Below, piece by piece: positions 55,281-64,000 of a stretch of DNA of 64,000 nt. This DNA comes from Bradyrhizobium arachidis. GTDB taxonomy: Bacteria > Pseudomonadota > Alphaproteobacteria > Rhizobiales > Xanthobacteraceae. Under the pieces are notes generated by a model, which saw only the letters and a list, made by a program, of their open reading frames with translations, searched no databases and was not told the DNA's origin. How positions within the stretch are numbered: the stretch's first letter is position 1; each line of letters begins with the position of its first letter. A program made the position numbers and the translations under genes. The stretch is from the NCBI RefSeq assembly GCF_024758505.1, contig NZ_CP077970.1:124001-188000 (forward strand). Direction: 5' to 3'.

Positions 55281-55604
55281 ATGCCGCGTTTCACGATCCA
55301 CGATCTTGCCGAGACCATCGACGCCCGCGCGGCTGCCGGTGGAGAGGCGTCCTACACCCGCAAGCTGCTCGACAAGGGCGCGGAACATTGCGCCAAGAAG
55401 TTCGGCGAGGAAGCAGTCGAAACCGTAATCGCAGCAGTCGAAAACGATCGCGCGCATCTGATCGCCGAAAGCGCTGACCTGCTCTACCACTTCCTTGTCT
55501 TGTTGAAGTCCCGCGGCGTAAAGCTGGAAGAGGTCGAGGCAGCGCTGGACAAGCGCACGACCATGTCTGGGTTGGAAGAGAAGGCGTCGCGTAAAAGCGA
55601 GTAG
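55281..55604 (+). CDS. hisE: phosphoribosyl-ATP diphosphatase
   Basis: 107 residues, all-alpha MazG-like fold with YTRKLLDKGAEHCAKKFGEEAVETVIAA; the Glu-rich metal site EExxE is visible. Catalyses the second step of histidine synthesis; hisI is not in this window. It ends the his genes, 77 bases after hisF. Confidence 0.97.
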   Translation: MPRFTIHDLAETIDARAAAGGEASYTRKLLDKGAEHCAKKFGEEAVETVIAAVENDRAHLIAESADLLYHFLVLLKSRGVKLEEVEAALDKRTTMSGLEEKASRKSE

Positions 55605-55631
55605 CTGAGCTGGTAACGGAAAGGCGTCGTC

Positions 55632-56588
55632 ATGGATATCCGCGCACCCGAGCAGCAATATAATCCATACCGCGTCTATACGCGCGATGAGTGGGCGCGG
55701 TTGCGCGACGACACGCCGATGACGCTGGAGCCGGGCGAGTTCGACCGCCTGCGTTCGCTGCACGATCGCCTCGACTTGAAGGAGGTCGAGGACATCTATC
55801 TGCCGCTGTCCCGTCTGCTCTCGATCTATGTCGATGCGATGCAGCGGCTGTACTACGCGGAGCGCCAGTTCCTCAACATTAGGGATCGCAAGGTCCCCTA
55901 CATCATCGGCGTCGCCGGCTCGGTCGCGGTCGGAAAATCGACAACCGCTCGCGTGATCCAGGCCTTGCTGGCGCGCTGGTCGCCGCGGCCGAAGGTCGAG
56001 CTGATCACCACCGACGGATTCCTCTATCCAAACGCTGTGCTCGATCGCCAGGGCATCATGCAGAAGAAGGGTTTTCCCGAGAGCTACGATCTGCAGCTGC
56101 TGCTGAGCTTCCTCTCCGACATCAAATCCGGCCGTCGCAACGTGCGCGCGCCTGTCTATTCGCATCTGACCTACGACATCGTGCCGAACCAATGGGCCGA
56201 GATCGACCAGCCCGACATCCTGATCGTCGAAGGCGTCAACGTCCTGCAGACCGGCAAGCTGCCGCGTGACGGCAAGGCGGTGCCTGTCGTTTCCGACTTC
56301 TTCGATTTCTCGGTCTATATCGACGCCAACGAAGCCGCACTGCGGCAGTGGTACATCAAGCGCTTCCTGGCACTGCGCGATACCGCGTTCACCAATCCGA
56401 AGTCCTATTTCAACCGCTACGCACTGCTGTCGGACGAAGAAGCGATCGCGACCGCGACCGCGATCTGGGAGCGCACCAACCTCGCCAATCTCGAAGACAA
56501 CATTTTGCCCACCCGCCCCCGCGCGACGCTGATCCTCAAGAAGGGCGCCGACCACACGGTGGAGAGCGTGGCGCTGCGGCGGCTGTAG
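55632..56588 (+). CDS. coaA: type I pantothenate kinase
   Basis: 318 residues of P-loop kinase: [15 protein letters not shown] (about 93-107), [20 protein letters not shown] and [14 protein letters not shown] near the C-terminus, matching CoaA. Phosphorylates pantothenate, the regulated first step of coenzyme A synthesis. It follows hisE by 27 bases and is likely the last gene of the operon; the same his-coaA link is common in alphaproteobacteria. Confidence 0.97.
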   Translation: MDIRAPEQQYNPYRVYTRDEWARLRDDTPMTLEPGEFDRLRSLHDRLDLKEVEDIYLPLSRLLSIYVDAMQRLYYAERQFLNIRDRKVPYIIGVAGSVAVGKSTTARVIQALLARWSPRPKVELITTDGFLYPNAVLDRQGIMQKKGFPESYDLQLLLSFLSDIKSGRRNVRAPVYSHLTYDIVPNQWAEIDQPDILIVEGVNVLQTGKLPRDGKAVPVVSDFFDFSVYIDANEAALRQWYIKRFLALRDTAFTNPKSYFNRYALLSDEEAIATATAIWERTNLANLEDNILPTRPRATLILKKGADHTVESVALRRL

Positions 56589-56679
56589 CCTGTGGCCCTC
56601 TGATCCTTGCGCGGTTGGTTGGAGCGTGAAGGAGATATCTTTGCTTCTGCGTGTTTGCGGCCTATAGTGGGCATTACTT

Positions 56680-56782
56680 ACCCGTCAAAGGGGAGTAGCC
56701 TCGCCACACGGTCGTCAGCACGAGATACTAATCTCCGGCCGTATGGGCAACGCGCTGAGCGTTGCGGCAAGACCTTTGCCAG
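56680..56782 (+). ncRNA. yybP-ykoY (manganese) riboswitch
   Basis: The conserved elements are present in order: CAAAGGGGAGTAG (56686-56698), CGTCAGCACGA (56713-56723) followed by a GAGAT/ATCTC stem, a CAACGC/GCGTTG hairpin (56748-56764), and GGCAAGACCTTTGCC (56766-56780). Outer stem P1 forms from CAAAGG (56686-56691) and CCTTTG (56773-56778). This is the Mn2+-sensing aptamer found before Mn2+ exporters (mntP, TerC family) and P-type ATPases. It precedes a Ca2+/Mn2+-type P-type ATPase by about 300 nt and would switch its expression on with Mn2+. The mechanism (translation or Rho) is not visible. Confidence 0.88.
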
Positions 56783-56901
56783 GAACTGAAGTTGAAAGCC
56801 TTGCCAACGGGTTCATGCGTGCCCGTCGGCAGAGGATGATGCTTGGTTGTTACTGGACAGAGGTCGCCATGCGCAAAGCAATGGTGTCTGCGGCCGATAC
56901 A

Positions 56902-56951
56902 CAGCACATCCCCTGTGCTGCCGGACGCGCCCCGATGATCGAAGGTCATCG
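56902..56951 (+). promoter_or_regulatory. paired hairpins in the ATPase leader
   Basis: CAGCACA/TGTGCTG (56902-56920) and CGATGA/TCATCG (56933-56951) are perfect short inverted repeats in the 300-nt leader between the riboswitch and the ATPase. They may be expression-platform structure or operators; no T-run makes them classic terminators. Confidence 0.4.
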
Positions 56952-57085
56952 TGTGCCGGTTGTTCATACCGGCCGCCGCCGCACTTCTCGGACCAACCAG
57001 GCTCATCTCAGCCGATCTCAAACCCTCACTTCAGCTCCTGCACGTCACCCGAAGCACCGAAACCTCGTGCCGCACAGGAGCTCTC

Positions 57086-60031
57086 ATGCTGCAAACCCGC
57101 GCGCAGCCCCGCCGGAAGAATGACGCTGAGCAGCCTGCGGCCGCGCTGGCCGTGGCCGACGAAAACATTCTGAAACCGGTTCACCGTGAACCGGTTGAAG
57201 CGGTACTTTCCGCGCTTGGATCCGATGCGACGCGCGGCTTGAGCAGCACCGAAGCGCAGTCGCGTCTGGACCGCTGTGGACCGAACCAACTCAAGAGCGC
57301 ACCCGAAACACCCTGGTGGCGGCGGCTCGCCGAGCAGTTCGAGAATCTTCTCGTCATTATTTTGCTGGTTGCGACGGCGATTTCGGTAATCGAATGGCTG
57401 CTGCAGGATCCGCGCGAGACCCTTCTGCCATACGAGGCAATCGTTATCCTTGCGATTGTGGTGCTGAACGCCCTGCTCGGCTATTTGCAGGAAGCGCGCG
57501 CGGAGCGCTCGGTCCGAGCCTTGATGGCTCTTGCGGCTCCCGAATCGACGGCAATCCGCGATGGTGAGCGCCAGCGCGTTCCCGCCCACGACATCGTGCC
57601 CGGCGACATCGTGCTGGTGGAAGCCGGTGACAGGATTCCGGCAGACGCCAGGATCATCGAAAGCAGTAATCTGCACGTCGACGAGGCGACCCTGACCGGC
57701 GAGAGCGTGCCGGCTACCAAGATGGTGCAGCCCATCGACGGCGACGTGGGCCTTGGCGATCGCCGAAACATGCTGTTCGCGAGCACGGTGGCAACCTATG
57801 GCCGCGGCCGCGCCGTGGTCGTTGCGACGGGCATGAGGACCGAGGTCGGCCGCATCGCGGGACTCCTGGAAGCAGCCGAGCGGGAGCTGACCCCCCTACA
57901 GCAGGAGCTGGACCGCACCGGCAGGCGCCTCAGCGCGATCATGCTCGGAATCTGCGCGGTCGTATTCGCGACCGGATTGCTCAGCAGTCCGGTCCTGAAT
58001 CTGAATGCGATACTGAGCCTGTTCTTGTTCGCCGTGGCGCTCGCGGTGGCCGCAATCCCGGAGGCATTACCGGCGATCGTTACGATCGGGCTGAGCCTCG
58101 GGGTGCGCCGCATGGCGGCCGCCCACGCCATCGTGCGAAAGCTTCCTGCCGTCGAGACACTCGGCGCGGCGACGGTGATCTGCTCCGACAAGACGGGCAC
58201 CCTTACCCGGAATGAAATGACGGTGCGGGCGATCGTCACGGCCGGTGCGCGCGTCGAGGTCGGCGGCAGTGGCTACGTCCCGGACGGGGATTTCACAGCG
58301 GACGGAGCACCACTCGCCGAAGCTTCCCCCATTCGAGAAACCATCGTGCAAATGCTTCGTGCGGCAGCGCTCGCCAATGACGCAGTGCTGGTGCATGGAG
58401 AGGATCGCTGGCGTGTGCAGGGCGACCCGACCGAAGGCGCGCTCATCGTCGCGGCACGCAAGCTCGGCATCGACGAACCCGAGTTGGCGCGCTTTCCCCG
58501 GATCGCGGAAATCCCCTTCACGTCCGAGCGAAAGCGCCACACGACGGTGCATGTAGATCCCAATATTCCGGGCGAATTGCGCGTCTTCGTGAAAGGCGCG
58601 CCGGAGGTGCTGCTCGCGAAGTCCGACTTCATCTGGGAGGACGGCCAGTCCGTCGCGCTCGACGACGAGCGGCGCGTAGATCTGTCGTCGCGCAACGACA
58701 CTCTCGCAGGCCAAGCGTTGCGCACGCTTGCCGTTGCCACCCGGACGGTTCCGGCTGCCGCTTTGGGTATCGACACGCAGGCGGCCGCGGCCGGTAAAAG
58801 TGGGTCAAGCATCGAACTCCCTGAAAGCATCGAGGACGATCTCCTGCTGCTCGGACTCGTCGGCTTGATCGACCCGCCGCGCGCAGAGGTGAAGGCCGCG
58901 GTCGCCGTGGCCAAACAGGCGCATATCCGCACCGTGATGATCACCGGCGATCACCCGGCGACTGCAGTGGCGATCGCCCGGGAGCTCGACATATTCGAAC
59001 CTGGTGCGCGAACACTGACCGGCGTCGACCTGCGCACCATGAGCGATGCCGAGCTCGATGCAACCGTCGAACAGGTGCGGGTGTTCGCCCGCGTCGACCC
59101 CGAGCACAAGCTGCGCATCGTCTCCGCCCTGCAGCGCAAGGGCCACATCGTCGCCATGACCGGCGACGGGATCAACGATGCCCCCGCGCTCAAGACTGCC
59201 AGCATCGGCGTCGCCATGGGGATCACGGGCACTGACGTCTCGAAAGAGGCCGCCGATATGGTGCTGACGGACGACAACTTTGCAAGCATCGTGAAGGCGA
59301 TCGAGGAAGGACGCGGGATCTACGACAACATCCAGAAGTACCTGATCTATCTGCTGTCGACGAATTCCGGCGAGCTGCTCACGATGTTTGCAGGCGTGAT
59401 GATGGGCGGCCTGTTGGGCCTGGTATCCGCGGACGCCGGGCTATTCCTGCCGCTGCTCGCCGTCCAATTGCTGTGGATCAACCTGATTACAGACGGGCCG
59501 CCCGCGCTCGCGCTCGGCGTCGACCCGAAGGACCGCGACGTGATGATGCGACAGCCACGAAGGCGCGGCTCCGGTGTGCTGTTGACGGAAGACTGGATCC
59601 GTCTCGCCTGTGTCGGCGTGCTGATGATGTTCGGAACGCTCGTCGTGCTCGACGCCTACTATCCTGGTGGCCTGTTCACCGCTTTCGCAAGCGGCACGGC
59701 GCCGAACGTCGCTGACGAGGTGCACGCGCGCACCATGGCCTTTACCACACTCATGCTGTTCCAGCTCTTCGACGTTTACAACTGCCGGTCGCGCAGGCGC
59801 AGCGCCTTCGGTGGCCTGTTCGAAAACAAATGGCTGATTGTTGCCGTGGCGTTTTCGTTGCTCACCCACGTGCTGGTCATCTACGTGCCGGCCTTGCAGA
59901 CGGCGTTCCATACGGTGGCGCTTTCGGCGCTCGACTGGCTGATTGCGACCGGCGTCGCGGCCACGCTGCTGATCGGCATGGAGCTGGCAAAGGTGGTGCT
60001 GCGCCGGAAACGACCAGATCCTTATGCCTAG
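57086..60031 (+). CDS. P-type ATPase, type II Ca2+/Mn2+-exporter class
   Basis: 981 residues. TGES loop (TLTGESVPATK), M4 PEALP (about 325-329), phosphorylation site DKTGT (Asp about 368), TGDGINDAPALK hinge (about 691). M5 YLLSTNSGEL and M6 NLITDGPPALALG keep the Asn/Glu and Asn/Thr/Asp residues that form SERCA's two calcium sites, so a type IIA/PMR1-like Ca2+ or Mn2+ pump is expected, not a Cu/Zn P1B pump. Ten membrane helices. ATG preceded by AGGAG. The upstream Mn2+ riboswitch argues for a Mn2+ (or Ca2+/Mn2+) efflux role; the substrate is inferred. A kinase-like/BON gene follows after 60 bases. Confidence 0.93.
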   Translation: MLQTRAQPRRKNDAEQPAAALAVADENILKPVHREPVEAVLSALGSDATRGLSSTEAQSRLDRCGPNQLKSAPETPWWRRLAEQFENLLVIILLVATAISVIEWLLQDPRETLLPYEAIVILAIVVLNALLGYLQEARAERSVRALMALAAPESTAIRDGERQRVPAHDIVPGDIVLVEAGDRIPADARIIESSNLHVDEATLTGESVPATKMVQPIDGDVGLGDRRNMLFASTVATYGRGRAVVVATGMRTEVGRIAGLLEAAERELTPLQQELDRTGRRLSAIMLGICAVVFATGLLSSPVLNLNAILSLFLFAVALAVAAIPEALPAIVTIGLSLGVRRMAAAHAIVRKLPAVETLGAATVICSDKTGTLTRNEMTVRAIVTAGARVEVGGSGYVPDGDFTADGAPLAEASPIRETIVQMLRAAALANDAVLVHGEDRWRVQGDPTEGALIVAARKLGIDEPELARFPRIAEIPFTSERKRHTTVHVDPNIPGELRVFVKGAPEVLLAKSDFIWEDGQSVALDDERRVDLSSRNDTLAGQALRTLAVATRTVPAAALGIDTQAAAAGKSGSSIELPESIEDDLLLLGLVGLIDPPRAEVKAAVAVAKQAHIRTVMITGDHPATAVAIARELDIFEPGARTLTGVDLRTMSDAELDATVEQVRVFARVDPEHKLRIVSALQRKGHIVAMTGDGINDAPALKTASIGVAMGITGTDVSKEAADMVLTDDNFASIVKAIEEGRGIYDNIQKYLIYLLSTNSGELLTMFAGVMMGGLLGLVSADAGLFLPLLAVQLLWINLITDGPPALALGVDPKDRDVMMRQPRRRGSGVLLTEDWIRLACVGVLMMFGTLVVLDAYYPGGLFTAFASGTAPNVADEVHARTMAFTTLMLFQLFDVYNCRSRRRSAFGGLFENKWLIVAVAFSLLTHVLVIYVPALQTAFHTVALSALDWLIATGVAATLLIGMELAKVVLRRKRPDPYA

Positions 60032-60091
60032 ACCGAATGACCATGGGAATGCGAGGCGGCGCGCAGATCGCCGAAACCGTAGGAGGAGAGC

Positions 60092-60931
60092 ATGCCAGTC
60101 ATTGCGATGACGCGCGAAATGGGGTCCGGTGGCAGGGAGGTCGCGCAACGCGTCGCCGACGAACTGCAGCTCACGCTTGTTCTCCATCACTTGGTCGAGC
60201 ACGAGATCGCAGATCACCTGGAGTTGCGGGAAGATGCGGTCCATCATCTTCTGGAAGGCGGCGCCACACTGACGGAGCGATTGCAGGTCGGCAGCGGGCG
60301 CCTGGCACGTTATACGGCCGAGGAAATCCTCGAGCTGGCGAACCGGGGAAACGTTCTAATTCGCGGGTGGGGCGCATGTCTGGTTCTGCGCGAGGTGCCG
60401 CACGTGGTCCGCGTGCGCGTCTGCGCGCCCATGGACGTCCGCGAGCGAACGGTGATGCAGCGACAGGGCATCAAGGACAGGCAGACTGCTCGACGGGAAA
60501 TAGAACGCAACGACGCTACTCACAAACGCATCCTGCGAAACGTCTATGGCGTCGACCGCGAGGAGGCCCTGCTCTACGATCTGATGTTGAATACCGAGCG
60601 TTGCTCGATCGAGACATCTACGAAGCTCGTTTGCGATCTCGCCGATAGGACAGAGTTTCGCGAAACCAATGCCTCCCGGGCGATCCTCAACGACAAGACA
60701 CTCGAGGCGCACATCCGAATCAAACTTCGCGAACGCTTTGGTACAGGCCTGGGCGCGATGGGCGTCACCGGCATCGAGGCCACCGCCCACAATGGCAAGA
60801 TCGTATTGAGGGGGACGGCCATCCACGGCGTGCTGGTCGACGATGCCAGCAAGCTCGCGAGTGCGGTCCCGGGCGTGAAGGAAGTCGAGAACCAAATGGT
60901 CATCGTCCACGGACCGCGAGCTTTTACCTAG
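60092..60931 (+). CDS. cytidylate-kinase-like and BON-domain fusion protein
   Basis: 279 residues. The N-terminal 200 residues match the cytidylate-kinase-2 family (ISR-type opening, here IAMTREMGSGGREVAQRVADEL, with no canonical P-loop Lys, as in the family); the C-terminus (about 208-279) is a BON domain with IEATAHNGKIVLRGTAIHG and ASAVPGVKEVENQMVIV. BON domains usually bind phospholipid membranes or other periplasmic ligands, so this cytosolic fusion is odd. It follows the P-type ATPase by 60 bases and AGGAGG, so it is probably in the riboswitch-controlled transcript. A real kinase activity is not proven. Confidence 0.85.
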   Translation: MPVIAMTREMGSGGREVAQRVADELQLTLVLHHLVEHEIADHLELREDAVHHLLEGGATLTERLQVGSGRLARYTAEEILELANRGNVLIRGWGACLVLREVPHVVRVRVCAPMDVRERTVMQRQGIKDRQTARREIERNDATHKRILRNVYGVDREEALLYDLMLNTERCSIETSTKLVCDLADRTEFRETNASRAILNDKTLEAHIRIKLRERFGTGLGAMGVTGIEATAHNGKIVLRGTAIHGVLVDDASKLASAVPGVKEVENQMVIVHGPRAFT

Positions 60932-60995
60932 GTTGTCTGTTGCGGATGACCGTGCTGCGCAGACGCACCCTGCGTGCGGTTCGACTGCGGCGAGG

Positions 60996-63233
<2,238 letters not shown>

Positions 63234-63339
63234 CGCCAAAGACCCCGATGCTGCCCTGAATTGAATGCTCGCCTTGACTGACGATGTGTCGTTCGACCTT
63301 GCGAAGAGTTTGAGGTTTTGCGGCCCCTTACGAACAGGG

Positions 63340-63354
63340 TTAACGGAACGTTAA
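63340..63354. promoter_or_regulatory. CtrA-type box TTAA-N7-TTAA upstream of the hybrid kinase
   Basis: TTAACGGAACGTTAA, exact consensus. It overlaps the stop of the small secreted-protein gene and lies 107 bases before the kinase ATG. A GTTAACG/CGTTAAC palindrome is inside it. Confidence 0.6.
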
Positions 63355-63836
63355 CGCGTCAAAACAGGAAGCTGGAGCGAGGCGGCCTGCATGCGGCGGT
63401 GGCCGCCGATGGCGCCGACGATCAGCGCCGCGGCATCGCGCGGCGAGAACGTCTTCGAACGCACATAGATGCGATAGTCGGCCGCTCCTTTCTGGGAGAG
63501 ATAGATCACCGGGCCATCGGCGCTCGGCCATCCCGAGATCGCAATCGTGCGCGTCGTCGCGTGGCCCTGACAGGCGCCGGTCTCCGAGGTCGAGGTGTCG
63601 TCGACCAGGGCAAAGTCCGCGGCATCGGCATCGTCGGTGAGCTGCACCCGCACCGTGGCGCGGCTGGGATCGTCGGTGAAGCCGACATGCAGGTCGGCGC
63701 CCCAGGGAACCGAAGCGAGCTCGACCGCTGTCTCGCCGAAGGCAATGCAGGGATGCGATGTCGACCCGACCTCACCGCGCAACACCGCGGCCGCCAGAAG
63801 GGGAACGACCGAAGCCAAGATCTTGAAACGCAACAT
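63351..63836 (-). CDS. small secreted protein, unknown function
   Basis: 161 residues with an N-terminal signal peptide (MLRFKILASVVPLLAAAVLRG) and a compact mature domain with one possible disulfide (Cys about 30 and in TGACQGHA). Strings such as VPWGADLHVGFTDDPSRATVRVQ and SKTFSPRDAAALIVGAIGGH match no family I know. It is upstream of the hybrid kinase on the same strand with a 117-base gap, so linkage is possible. Confidence 0.8.
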   Translation of the reverse strand: MLRFKILASVVPLLAAAVLRGEVGSTSHPCIAFGETAVELASVPWGADLHVGFTDDPSRATVRVQLTDDADAADFALVDDTSTSETGACQGHATTRTIAISGWPSADGPVIYLSQKGAADYRIYVRSKTFSPRDAAALIVGAIGGHRRMQAASLQLPVLTR

Positions 63837-63936
63837 GACACTCTACTCGCCAAAGCCGGACCGACAGGGCCCGTGCGCTTATGGTTTGCAGAGCGTAAAG
63901 GAAACTCGTTACCGCCGGGTTGATGCCCGGGGATCG

Positions 63937-64000
63937 TCACGCCAACTGGCGCACATCCTCTGCGAGTGCCCGGTAGGACAGGGCTTCGGCCAGATGCAGC
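63937..64000 (-). CDS. ComM/YifB-family Mg-chelatase-like AAA protein, 3' end only
   Basis: Twenty codons before a TGA stop read LHLAEALSYRALAEDVRQLA, matching the C-terminus of YifB/ComM proteins (HLAEALSYR is the usual ending). ComM aids DNA branch migration in transformation in other bacteria. The rest is outside the window. Confidence 0.7.
   Translation of the reverse strand, partial: LHLAEALSYRALAEDVRQLA

Noticed and set aside
56743..57123. A 126-residue frame in the ATPase leader
   Set aside because: It begins inside the riboswitch, has no ribosome site and overlaps the ATPase start; the leader is better explained as regulatory RNA.

Overview
The window is about 64 kb of high-GC chromosomal DNA that reads as Bradyrhizobium or a close relative (Nitrobacteraceae, Alphaproteobacteria). 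The evidence is the order parB-parA-rsmG-mnmG-mnmE-rho-hemJ | ppsR-maf-coaE-dnaQ-secB, a his operon carrying a DUF2628 gene, an hslVU locus split by two small genes, two glnK-amtB pairs, TTAA-N7-TTAA CtrA-type boxes and many copies of palindromic intergenic repeats. Species cannot be fixed from the sequence alone. Almost all of it is ordinary, densely packed core chromosome. No prophage, insertion sequence, integrase, CRISPR array or rRNA operon was seen.

Layout. 0-8 kb: edge of a sugar-nucleotide/SDR gene, tRNA-Gly(GCC), a thioredoxin-TPR protein (YbbN/CnoX-like) with a Lon-N-domain protein, an NmrA/SDR-thioesterase-membrane-protein operon divergent from a TetR regulator with two matching palindromic operators, a Trm112-like protein, a UbiH-type monooxygenase, TesB and a GYF/DUF898-like membrane protein. 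8-13 kb: two glnK-amtB ammonium modules separated by a membrane-protein gene and a decayed amtB 3' end. The second PII protein has Cys instead of Tyr at position 51. 13-14.3 kb: a lower-GC DUF3800 gene, the only clear accessory islet. 14.4-31.5 kb: GFA-family protein, two diguanylate cyclases, an aminotransferase, ftsK-lolA, xthA, a cNMP-binding protein, an OmpR-type regulator, an L,D-transpeptidase, a hydratase, yggS, leuS-lptE-holA.

31.7-44 kb is the replication/segregation region. parAB, four ParB-binding sites (two embedded in rsmG), mnmG, mnmE, rho and hemJ are on the minus strand; ppsR, maf, coaE and dnaQ are on the plus strand. The 462-bp gap between divergent hemJ and ppsR holds an AT-rich stretch and DnaA-box-like sequences, and by synteny with Caulobacter/Rickettsia it is the best candidate for oriC. 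44-56.6 kb: secB, Tim44-like protein, mltA-smr, a polytopic membrane protein, hslV-GNAT-DUF2585-hslU, then hisB-DUF2628-hisHAFE-coaA.

56.6-61 kb holds the most interesting regulatory unit: a yybP-ykoY (Mn2+) riboswitch, about 300 nt of structured leader, a Ca2+/Mn2+-type P-type ATPase, and a downstream cytidylate-kinase-like/BON fusion. 61-64 kb: a hybrid histidine kinase with a CtrA-type box upstream, a small secreted protein, and the 3' end of a ComM/YifB gene. The most notable observations are the riboswitch-ATPase-kinase/BON unit, the Cys51 PII protein, the inferred origin with its parS cluster, the two CtrA boxes and the amtB remnant.
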